Made by a program: the position numbers and the translations under genes
Part shown: piece after piece, positions 8,159 to 15,408 of the stretch
Numbering within the stretch: the first letter of the stretch is position 1
Layout: every line of letters starts with the position of its first letter
Notes under the pieces: model-generated
What the model was told of the DNA's origin: nothing
Databases searched by the model: none
Seen by the model: only the letters and a program-made list of their open reading frames with translations
Assembly (NCBI GenBank): GCA_964383905.1
Contig: CAYLJO010000095.1
Span: forward strand, 1 to 22,543
DNA: 22,543 bases
Direction: 5' to 3'
Source: CAYLJO01 sp964383905
GTDB lineage: Bacteria; Acidobacteriota; Blastocatellia; Pyrinomonadales; Pyrinomonadaceae

Positions 8159-8542
8159 ATGACGGGACAATTTGAAGTGATGATTGAACGAAACTTCTCC
8201 AGCGCGCATCAACTGCGTGGCTACAAAGGGAAGTGCGAGAACCTGCACGGGCACAACTATAAAATCGAGATCTACGCGCGCGGCAGTGAACTGGACAATA
8301 TCGGGCTCCTCGTTGATTTCGGTGTGCTGAAGGAGGCCGCCGATGAGGTCGTACTGTATCTGGACCACCGCAACATTAACGAGCTTCCCCCGTTTGATGT
8401 GGAGCTAAATCCGTCGGCGGAGAACCTCGCGCGCTACATTCTGGAGCGCGTCGCCGCGCGCGTTGGCGACGAGCGCGTTAAGGTTTACAAGGTTCGCTGC
8501 TTTGAGACGCCGACCAGCGTTGCCACCTACCAGGTAGATTAA
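8159..8542 (+). CDS. queD: 6-carboxy-5,6,7,8-tetrahydropterin synthase (QueD/PTPS family)
   Basis: A 127-residue protein of the PTPS fold. QueD converts 7,8-dihydroneopterin triphosphate to 6-carboxytetrahydropterin, the second step of queuosine (preQ0) synthesis. Zinc ligands are His17 (SSAHQL), His30 and His32 (LHGHNY). The catalytic cysteine is Cys26 in KCENLHGH, the Asp69-His70 pair is in LDHRNIN, and the substrate-anchoring Glu116 is in CFETPTS. Length is normal for QueD (about 120-130). The start chosen gives the usual short N-terminus before FEVMIERNFS; an in-frame ATG lies at residue 8 as an alternative. No other queuosine gene is in the window, so the exact substrate rests on family resemblance. 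Confidence 0.9.
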   Translation: MTGQFEVMIERNFSSAHQLRGYKGKCENLHGHNYKIEIYARGSELDNIGLLVDFGVLKEAADEVVLYLDHRNINELPPFDVELNPSAENLARYILERVAARVGDERVKVYKVRCFETPTSVATYQVD

Positions 8543-8564
8543 GCTCCTCATTTAAGAGTAAAGA

Positions 8565-8594
8565 GATGTGATCAAGGGGCACAAGCCTCACATC
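8565..8594. terminator. Hairpin between convergent queD and argH
   Basis: GATGTGA (8565-8571) is the exact reverse complement of TCACATC (8588-8594), separated by 16 nt. It lies between the convergent ends of queD and argH, where a shared terminator is expected. No clean T-run follows on either strand, although the right flank is AT-rich, so intrinsic termination is possible but unproven. Confidence 0.3.
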
Positions 8595-8602
8595 AGGGAA
8601 TA

Positions 8603-9994
8603 TTATTTCTCGGCCAGGGATGCGCGGGCGGCGGCGAGCGCTTCCGCCACACGCTCAGGGGATGTGCCGCCTATTTGTGATTTCGTCGCGAGCGTATTCT
8701 CCAGAGACAGGGCTTCATACACATCCTCCGCGACGAGCGGCGAGATCGAGCGCATCTCTTCCAACGCAAGCTCGTGAAGCTCAACGCCGCGCTCGATGGC
8801 GCGCAGAACGATGCGACCGACCGCCTCGTGAGCCTCGCGAAAGGGCACGCCTTTGCGCGCCAGATAGTCCGCCAGTTCCGTCGCGTTCATGTGGCCCTGT
8901 GACGCCGCTTCGCGTGTCTTCCCTTCACGCACACGCGTGTTGCGCAAGACCGTCGCCGTCACTTCCAGCGACGCGCTGACCGTATCAACCGCATCAAAGA
9001 CCGCTTCTTTGTCTTCCTGCATATCCTTGTTGTAAGCCAGCGGCAGGCCTTTTAGAGTTGCGAGCAGTGCCGCCAGACGGCCAAAGACGCGGCCCGCTTT
9101 GCCGCGCACGAGCTCCATCGAGTCCGGATTCTTCTTCTGCGGCATCAGGCTCGAACCGGTCGCCACCGCATCGCTTAACTCCAGAAAACCGAATTCGGTC
9201 GTTGCATAAATAATGACGTCTTCGGCGAGACGCGACAGGTGCAGCATGATGAGAGCGCTCGCGCTCGTGAACTCGACGCAGAAATCACGGTCACTCACGG
9301 CGTCCAGACTGTTGCGCGAGAGACTTTCAAAGCCGAGCTCGCGGGCGACCATCTCGCGGTCAATTTTGTAAGCCGTGCCCGCCAGCGCCGCCGAGCCAAG
9401 CGGCATGACGTTGACGCGCCGCCGGACTTCAGCGAGCCGTTCGCGGTCACGCGCGAGCATCTCGAAATACGCTAAACACCAGTGCGCCCAGAGCACGGGC
9501 TGCGCCCGTTGAAGATGCGTGTAGCCGGGAAGAACCGCCGCCGGGTGCGCGTTTGCCAGATCGAGCAAAGCTTCCTGCGCCGACCGAACGCGCGCCGCGA
9601 TGCAGTCGATCTCATCGCGCAGCCAGAGGCGAACATCCGTCGCCACCTGATCGTTGCGGCTCCGCCCTGTATGCAGCTTGCGGCCCGTATCGCCGATGAG
9701 TTGGACGAGCCGCGCCTCGACAAAAGAGTGCACATCTTCGGACGGCATCTCGTCGAAATAGCCGGCGTCCGTCGCGGCGCGCTTGAGAATCGTCTGCAGA
9801 CCACTCCTGATACGGCCCGCTTCGCCTTTGCTCAGAACGCCCGCCCCGAGCAGTCCTTCGCAGTGGGCGAGACTGGCGCGCACATCCGCCCCAAACAATC
9901 TCCGGTCAAACCCGAACGACCGATTGAACTCAACAAACCTTTCATCGGCTTTGCCGGTAAATCGCCCGCCCCATAAATTCTTCGACTCGCCCAT
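8603..9994 (-). CDS. argH: Argininosuccinate lyase
   Basis: Last enzyme of arginine synthesis; it cleaves argininosuccinate to arginine and fumarate. It belongs to the fumarase/aspartase superfamily and acts as a cytoplasmic tetramer. Visible marks are the N-terminal KNLWGGRF, the substrate-binding HTGRSRNDQ, the PGYTHLQRAQP region that normally holds the catalytic histidine, and the superfamily signature GSSLMPQKKNPD. I place the start at the ATG at 9994 (463 aa), preceded by a GGGGGTG ribosome binding site, rather than a GTG two codons upstream, which would sit too close to that site. Length is typical (about 455-470). It is transcribed away from argR and the other arg genes, with a shared operator-rich region between. 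Confidence 0.97.
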   Translation of the reverse strand: MGESKNLWGGRFTGKADERFVEFNRSFGFDRRLFGADVRASLAHCEGLLGAGVLSKGEAGRIRSGLQTILKRAATDAGYFDEMPSEDVHSFVEARLVQLIGDTGRKLHTGRSRNDQVATDVRLWLRDEIDCIAARVRSAQEALLDLANAHPAAVLPGYTHLQRAQPVLWAHWCLAYFEMLARDRERLAEVRRRVNVMPLGSAALAGTAYKIDREMVARELGFESLSRNSLDAVSDRDFCVEFTSASALIMLHLSRLAEDVIIYATTEFGFLELSDAVATGSSLMPQKKNPDSMELVRGKAGRVFGRLAALLATLKGLPLAYNKDMQEDKEAVFDAVDTVSASLEVTATVLRNTRVREGKTREAASQGHMNATELADYLARKGVPFREAHEAVGRIVLRAIERGVELHELALEEMRSISPLVAEDVYEALSLENTLATKSQIGGTSPERVAEALAAARASLAEK

Positions 9995-10058
9995 CCCCAC
10001 CCCCGTCTAATTACTGCGCCCATTGTACGGCGAGCACACCACCGCCGCGCAGAAACAT

Positions 10059-10087
10059 TTGACTAGATGCATCTTCGATGCTATTTT
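10059..10087 (+). promoter_or_regulatory. Predicted sigma-70-type promoter for the argR operon
   Basis: TTGACT at 10059-10064 matches the -35 consensus in five of six positions. It is followed at exactly 17 bp by TATTTT (10082-10087, four of six to TATAAT). Transcription would begin near 10094, leaving a leader of about 38 nt before argR. ATGC half-sites fall inside the spacer and just downstream, so a bound repressor would block the promoter. Confidence 0.55.
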
Positions 10088-10125
10088 ATGCATCTATGCA
10101 GCAGTTATGCAACAATTATGCATAA
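10067..10125. promoter_or_regulatory. Array of ARG-box-like TGCA half-sites (probable ArgR operators)
   Basis: ATGC words begin at 10067, 10078, 10088, 10096, 10107 and 10118, that is at intervals of 11, 10, 8, 11 and 11 bp. Five of them extend to ATGCA, and the last sits in a perfect palindrome, TTATGCATAA (10116-10125). ArgR hexamers bind paired 18-bp ARG boxes whose half-sites are about one helical turn apart; in Streptomyces the boxes contain TGCAT. Position between argR and argH makes ArgR the obvious ligand, but the assignment is inference. Confidence 0.65.
10083..10112 (-). promoter_or_regulatory. Predicted promoter for argH, overlapping the argR promoter
   Basis: Read on the minus strand, TTGCAT (complement of 10107-10112, four of six to TTGACA) is followed after 18 bp by TAAAAT (complement of 10083-10088, five of six to TATAAT). 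The -10 region overlaps that of the rightward argR promoter, so the two promoters are face to face and could be controlled by one set of operators. Confidence 0.45.
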
Positions 10126-10131
10126 CACACG

Positions 10132-10548
10132 ATGAAGAAGGAATTGCGGCAAAAGAAAATACTGAGCTTGATTCAGGCCAGGCGCATCGGCACGCAGGAG
10201 GAATTGACGGCTCATCTCGAGCGCGCCGGTGTGGCGGCGACGCAATCGAGCGTGTCGCGCGACCTTGAGGAACTCGGCATCGTCAAGCATAACGGGCATT
10301 ACACACTGCCCAGAAGATTAAACGGCGCAGCGGAGCGGGGGTTGTTGAGCCTGGACGCGGCGGGTGATGCGCTGATTGTGGCGAAATGCGAGCCGGGGCT
10401 CGCCTCGGCGGTCGCGGTCGAGATTGATCGCGCCGCCCCGCCCGAGGTGGTCGGAACGCTGGCCGGCGAGGATACAGTCTTTATCGCGGTCAGCGAACGC
10501 AAGGCGCAGCGCGCGGCGATGAAAAAGATCTGGGAAATTTTCGATTGA
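10132..10548 (+). CDS. argR: Arginine repressor ArgR
   Basis: A 138-residue ArgR/AhrC-family regulator. When arginine is bound the protein acts as a hexamer that represses biosynthetic genes. The N-terminal winged helix-turn-helix includes IGTQEELTAHLERAGV and the recognition helix TQSSVSRDLEELGI (37-50). The C-terminal oligomerisation and arginine-binding domain has GTLAGEDTVFIA (108-119), where Glu113-Asp114 stand in place of the usual Asp-Asp pair that holds arginine. Length is slightly below the usual 150. There is no clear Shine-Dalgarno before the ATG. It opens the rightward operon, and its own promoter region carries the TGCA array, implying autoregulation. Confidence 0.95.
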   Translation: MKKELRQKKILSLIQARRIGTQEELTAHLERAGVAATQSSVSRDLEELGIVKHNGHYTLPRRLNGAAERGLLSLDAAGDALIVAKCEPGLASAVAVEIDRAAPPEVVGTLAGEDTVFIAVSERKAQRAAMKKIWEIFD

Positions 10549-10559
10549 AGGGAACAGAA

Positions 10560-11748
<1,189 letters not shown>

Positions 11749-11759
<11 letters not shown>

Positions 11760-11833
11760 AAAGGTAAAAGGATGGGTAAGCAAAATTTAATTGAATGCGG
11801 CCTCCGCCTTACTTTTGCATTTTTACTTTTTCC
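11749..11833. repeat. A-rich inverted repeat at the argG / P-loop gene junction
   Basis: GGAAAAAGTAAAAA (11749-11762) is the perfect reverse complement of TTTTTACTTTTTCC (11820-11833), with further imperfect pairing inward (GTAAG near 11776 with CTTAC at 11808-11812). The left arm covers the argG stop codon. The same word set (AAAAAGTAAAAAGG, AAAAG) recurs between ftsH and folP. Confidence 0.8.
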
Positions 11834-11852
11834 TTCTTGAGAGGTGATGGCG

Positions 11853-12953
11853 ATGAAAAGCTCGGGTGCGACTTCTACGGTGGCGGTAGCTGTGGTTGAG
11901 GCTGACAAGATCGGCTCCGCCGTATCGCCGCTCGGTTTGCAGAAAACAGTGGCTGTGGTCGGCGAACGCACGGAGGCGCGCGCGGGGGATGTGGTAGTAG
12001 TGCGCACTTTAACTGACAGCGCGACCTACAACATGCTCGAGTTACCCTCCGGAAGGCTCGCGAAGATCAATCCTGGTGACGTGCTCGTTGGCGTCTTGGG
12101 CCGCCGGCGCGCGTTAAAGGGCTTTGTCGGCGATGTGCCGGAGAGCGTCCACGCCAACGATCGATTGCACCTGCTGAACATGGGCGGTGTGATCGGTCGC
12201 TGCACCGGTCACCATTCGAGCTTGAGCGAGGCGATCAGCGTGGAAGTAATCGGCTTGGCGTGTGATGAGCAAGGTCGCGTGCTGAATATCGCCGATGCGG
12301 CGCTGCCGCTCCGCGATGAGCTGGACGTCACCACCGCGCCGCTCGTAATCGTAGCCGGGACTTGCATGAACAGCGGCAAGACCTATGCGGCGACAGAGAT
12401 CATCAAGCAGGCGACGCGGGCCGGATTGAGGGTCGCGGCGGCCAAGCTGTCGGGCGTCGCGTGTCTGCGCGACACGCTTAACATGGCGGATCACGGGGCG
12501 GTGGCGACCGCGAGCTTTCTCGATTGCGGCTTGCCTTCGACCGTCGGCGCGGGCGATCTTGCCCCCGTGGCGAAAACCATCATCGCGCGCTTGAATGAGA
12601 GCGCCCCCGACATGATCGTGATTGAGTTGGGGGATGGCATCCTTGGCGGCTACTCTGTTGACTCCGTTTTTGACGACAAGGAATTGCGCGAAGCGACGGC
12701 GGCGATCATCTTCTGCGCCTCGGATTACGTCGGCGCTTGGGGTGGCATCGAGCTCTTCCGGCGGCGCGGGATCGGGGTCGACGTGATCGCCGGTTCTGTG
12801 ACCGATTCACAGATGGGCCAGGACTACATCGAAGGTGAGTTCGGCGTCCCGGCGGGCAACGCGCGCAGGGGTGGCGCGCGCCTCTTCCGCCTCGTGCAGG
12901 CGAAAATACCCGAATGGGAAAGGCGGCGACGCGGCGCCACTGTGACACGGTGA
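11853..12953 (+). CDS. Uncharacterised P-loop NTPase (DUF1611/BioD/MobB-like) in the arginine operon
   Basis: A 366-residue protein I cannot assign to a known function. The N-terminal part (about 27-135) is a beta-rich region with paired VGDVPESVHANDRLHLLNMGG-type features. The C-terminal part (about 164-340) opens with a Walker A loop GTCMNSGKT (169-177), followed by KLSGVACLRDTLNMADHGA and a Walker-B-like VIELGDGILGG near 258-266. This layout resembles SIMIBI P-loop proteins such as dethiobiotin synthetase, MobB, CobQ-like amidotransferases and DUF1611, which transfer phosphate to or ligate small molecules. The ATG at 11853 fits the GAGAGG ribosome binding site; ATG/GTG codons at 11844-11849 are too close to it. 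Lying between argG and argC, it suggests an arginine-linked role, which is inference only. Confidence 0.8.
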   Translation: MKSSGATSTVAVAVVEADKIGSAVSPLGLQKTVAVVGERTEARAGDVVVVRTLTDSATYNMLELPSGRLAKINPGDVLVGVLGRRRALKGFVGDVPESVHANDRLHLLNMGGVIGRCTGHHSSLSEAISVEVIGLACDEQGRVLNIADAALPLRDELDVTTAPLVIVAGTCMNSGKTYAATEIIKQATRAGLRVAAAKLSGVACLRDTLNMADHGAVATASFLDCGLPSTVGAGDLAPVAKTIIARLNESAPDMIVIELGDGILGGYSVDSVFDDKELREATAAIIFCASDYVGAWGGIELFRRRGIGVDVIAGSVTDSQMGQDYIEGEFGVPAGNARRGGARLFRLVQAKIPEWERRRRGATVTR

Positions 12954-13061
12954 CGCGGGGACGGGAATCTACGGGGGTGAATTATGGTAAGACAGAACAT
13001 GCCGGCCAATGCAGCGCATTCAAAAGATCGCCGCGTCTCCGCGTCTCCCCGTCTCCGCGTC
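12952..13061. repeat. GACGCGGGGACGGG inverted repeat spanning the argC start
   Basis: GACGCGGGGACGGG (12952-12965), which begins inside the stop codon of the P-loop gene, pairs with CCCGTCTCCGCGTC (13048-13061) over 14 positions, one of them a G-U wobble in RNA. The right side is a short tandem of the octamer GCGTCTCC (about 13033-13060, three near-copies) inside the argC reading frame. Confidence 0.75.
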
Positions 13062-14075
13062 GGAATCTTCGGCGGTTCGGGTTACGGCGGCGCAGAGCTT
13101 TTGCGTCTCCTGTTGTTGCACCCGGCGGTCGAGATCGCGCTCGTGACGGCCAACGAGCATGCCGGTAAGCCTGTCGGCGAAGTGCACCGCAACCTGTACG
13201 GGCTAACGGACCTCTCTTTCACGCGGGCGCCGGAAAACCCGGAGAGCTTGAAGGACCTTGATTCTGTCTTTCTCGCGTTGCCGCATGGGCAGGCGATGGA
13301 GATTGCGCCGCGTTTGCCGGGGAGCGTGAAGGTGATCGACCTGTCGGGCGATTTCCGTTTGCGCGATCCTCTGGAGTTCGAAGAGCATTACGGGCGCAAA
13401 CACACGGCAATGGAAGCGCAACGCGAGTTCGTTTACGGGTTGACCGAGACGAATCGTGACTCCATCAGGAAGGCGCGCCTGATCAGCAATCCCGGCTGCT
13501 TCGCCACGGCCGCCTTGCTTGGACTCGCGCCACTTGTTGCCCATAATCTCTTACGCGGGCGCGTGGTCGTCGATGCTAAGACCGGTTCATCCGGTTCGGG
13601 CGCAAAGCCCGCCGCGAACACCCACCACCCGCAGCGCATGAACTCCTTTTATGCCTACAAGCCTTTCACACACCAGCATGTGCCCGAGATCGAGCAAGAG
13701 TTGCGCCGCACCGGCGACTGGGCCGGCGGGCTTGTTTTTATGACGCATTCGTTGCCGGTTGCGCGCGGCATCTTCGCTTCCATTTACGCCGAGACGAAAA
13801 ATGCGATGAAGGCTGAGGAGGTCCATGCCCTCTTCGCCGATTTCTACCGCGATTCGTTCTTTGTGCGCCTGGTCGCGTGCTCGCCCGACATTAACTGGGT
13901 GAAGACGACCAACTTCTGCGATATAGGCTTCGCCACGCGCGGCCATCATCTCGTCATCTTTTCCGCGCTCGATAATCTGGTGAAGGGCGCGGCGGGCCAA
14001 GCCGTGCAGAACATGAATCTGATGTTCGGTCTCGACGAAAAGATGGGACTACTCTTAACCGGTAGCAATCCATAG
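12984..14075 (+). CDS. argC: N-acetyl-gamma-glutamyl-phosphate reductase
   Basis: A 363-residue enzyme that reduces N-acyl-glutamyl phosphate to the semialdehyde with NADPH. The Rossmann fold begins at RVGIFGGSGYGGAELLRLLLLHP (about 25-47); the catalytic cysteine is Cys172 in SNPGCFAT; GSSGSGAKP and the late HxHVPEIEQEL region also match the family. The ATG at 12984 has a GGGGGTG ribosome binding site. About 24 residues precede the conserved core, and about half of these (RRVSASPRLRV) are encoded by a tandem octamer repeat, so the N-terminal tail is unlikely to be functional in catalysis. The core length is typical (about 340). Confidence 0.96.
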   Translation: MVRQNMPANAAHSKDRRVSASPRLRVGIFGGSGYGGAELLRLLLLHPAVEIALVTANEHAGKPVGEVHRNLYGLTDLSFTRAPENPESLKDLDSVFLALPHGQAMEIAPRLPGSVKVIDLSGDFRLRDPLEFEEHYGRKHTAMEAQREFVYGLTETNRDSIRKARLISNPGCFATAALLGLAPLVAHNLLRGRVVVDAKTGSSGSGAKPAANTHHPQRMNSFYAYKPFTHQHVPEIEQELRRTGDWAGGLVFMTHSLPVARGIFASIYAETKNAMKAEEVHALFADFYRDSFFVRLVACSPDINWVKTTNFCDIGFATRGHHLVIFSALDNLVKGAAGQAVQNMNLMFGLDEKMGLLLTGSNP

Positions 14076-14076
14076 C

Positions 14077-14167
14077 AAGTCTGGAGTCTGAAGTCTGAGG
14101 TCAAGAGTCACGAAAACAGGTGTCGAGCATTGGACTCCAGACTCTCTAGACTTCAGGCTCCAGACTT
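14077..14167. repeat. TCTGGAG-type inverted repeat between argC and argD
   Basis: AAGTCTGGAGTCTGAAGTCT (14077-14096) pairs with AGACTTCAGGCTCCAGACTT (14148-14167) over 20 positions with a single G-U wobble. The left arm itself repeats the word AGTCTG(G/A)A, and further copies of GACTCCAGACT lie at 14133-14143 in the loop. It occupies nearly the whole 102-bp gap and begins two bases after the argC stop. Confidence 0.85.
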
Positions 14168-14177
14168 AATTCATCCG

Positions 14178-15374
14178 ATGACAACAAAAACTATCTCATC
14201 ATTCGAAGAGACGGCGCAGAGCGAAGACCGCTTTCAGTTAGCCACTTACAAGAAGATGCCGATTGCGGCCGAACGAGGCTCCGGCGTGTGGCTCTACACG
14301 AGCGATGGCGAGCGTTACCTGGATCTCTACGGCGGTCATGCTGTCGCCGCGACGGGCCATTCGCACCCGCATGTCGTCGCGGCACTGCGCGAACAGGCCG
14401 AACGTCTGCTCTTCTACTCGAATCTGGTCTATTCGGGCACCCGCGCGCGCGCAGCCGAGAAACTGGTCTCGCTAGCTCCGCCCCCACTCACCAAAACCTT
14501 TTTCTGTAATTCCGGGACGGAGGCCAATGAAAACGCTATGCGCATGGCTCGCATGGCGACTGGCAGGGAGAAGATCATCACCTTCACGGGCGGCTTTCAC
14601 GGTCGCACGGCGGATGCGATCAGTGCCACGGCCCTGGGTAAGTATCGCGAGCTCGGACGACCGAACGTGCCCGGCCACCTCTTCGCAGAGTTCGGCGACA
14701 TTGAATCAGTCCGTAAAGTCGCCGACGAGTCGGTCGCGGGCATCATGCTTGAGCCGATTCAATCGATGGCGGGCGTGCGAATGGCTGGGCCGGAGTTTTA
14801 CTGTGCGTTGCGCAAGCTGGCAGACGAGCACGGCATCGTGCTGATCTACGACGAGGTGCAAACGGGCATCGGGCGCACCGGCGAGTGGTTCTTTGCGGGG
14901 AGCGCGGCGGGCACTGGCGCCGTACCTGACATCATCACACTGGCGAAAGCGCTGGGCAGCGGCGTGCCTGTCGGCGCCTGCCTTGTCAATGATCGTGTCG
15001 CAGGAAACATCAAAGAGAATGATCTCGGCACGACGTTTGGCGGCGGGATGCTGGCGATGGCCGCCGTAAACGCCACACTCGAGGCGATTGAGGCCGACCG
15101 GATGCGCGAGAATGTTAAAGCGGTCGAGAGCCACCTGCGCCGGCAGCTCGCGCTTCTTCCGCAGGTCACGCGCGTGCGCGGCCTCGGCTTCCTGCTCGGC
15201 ATCGAGTTCAAAGAGAAGGCCGCGCCCGTTCATCAGGCTCTGCTCAAACGACGCATCATCACCGGCACGTCGAGCGACGCGAACGTGCTCAGGCTGCTGC
15301 CGCCGCTCTGTTTGAAACAGGAAGAGGTTGATCTGTTCATTGAAGCATTAACAGCAGTCACAGGTGATAGGTGA
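14178..15374 (+). CDS. argD: Acetylornithine (acylornithine) aminotransferase
   Basis: A 398-residue class III PLP aminotransferase that converts N-acyl-glutamate semialdehyde to N-acyl-ornithine using glutamate. Marks: DLYGGHAVAATGHSHP, the PLP phosphate loop FCNSGTEANENA, TGGFHGRT, the cofactor aspartate in LIYDEVQTGIGRTG (about Asp225) and the Schiff-base lysine in ITLAKALGSGVP (about Lys257). I start at the ATG at 14178; an in-frame TTG at 14130 would translate half of the upstream inverted repeat and adds 16 residues with no family support. Neither start has a clear Shine-Dalgarno. Its final codons (GTGDR-like tail, stop) run into the next small repeat. Confidence 0.95.
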   Translation: MTTKTISSFEETAQSEDRFQLATYKKMPIAAERGSGVWLYTSDGERYLDLYGGHAVAATGHSHPHVVAALREQAERLLFYSNLVYSGTRARAAEKLVSLAPPPLTKTFFCNSGTEANENAMRMARMATGREKIITFTGGFHGRTADAISATALGKYRELGRPNVPGHLFAEFGDIESVRKVADESVAGIMLEPIQSMAGVRMAGPEFYCALRKLADEHGIVLIYDEVQTGIGRTGEWFFAGSAAGTGAVPDIITLAKALGSGVPVGACLVNDRVAGNIKENDLGTTFGGGMLAMAAVNATLEAIEADRMRENVKAVESHLRRQLALLPQVTRVRGLGFLLGIEFKEKAAPVHQALLKRRIITGTSSDANVLRLLPPLCLKQEEVDLFIEALTAVTGDR

Positions 15375-15399
15375 CGGGCCAAAACGACTCTTTGTCACC
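15357..15399. repeat. Short AGGTGAT heptad repeat and hairpin between argD and argF'
   Basis: AGGTGAT-AGGTGAC (15362-15375) is a tandem heptad overlapping the argD stop. GGTGAC (15370-15375) is the exact reverse complement of GTCACC (15394-15399), giving a six-pair stem with an 18-nt loop that ends 9 nt before the next start codon. GTCAC at 15357-15361 can compete for the same arm. Confidence 0.55.
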
Positions 15400-15408
15400 G
15401 TTTTTAAG

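Noticed and set aside
14130..14177. TTG start extending argD by 16 residues
   Set aside because: The extension is encoded by the inverted repeat and has no counterpart in the family.
15364..15408. GTG start extending argF' by 15 residues
   Set aside because: It overlaps the argD end and heptad repeat; the ATG at 15409 gives the normal family N-terminus.
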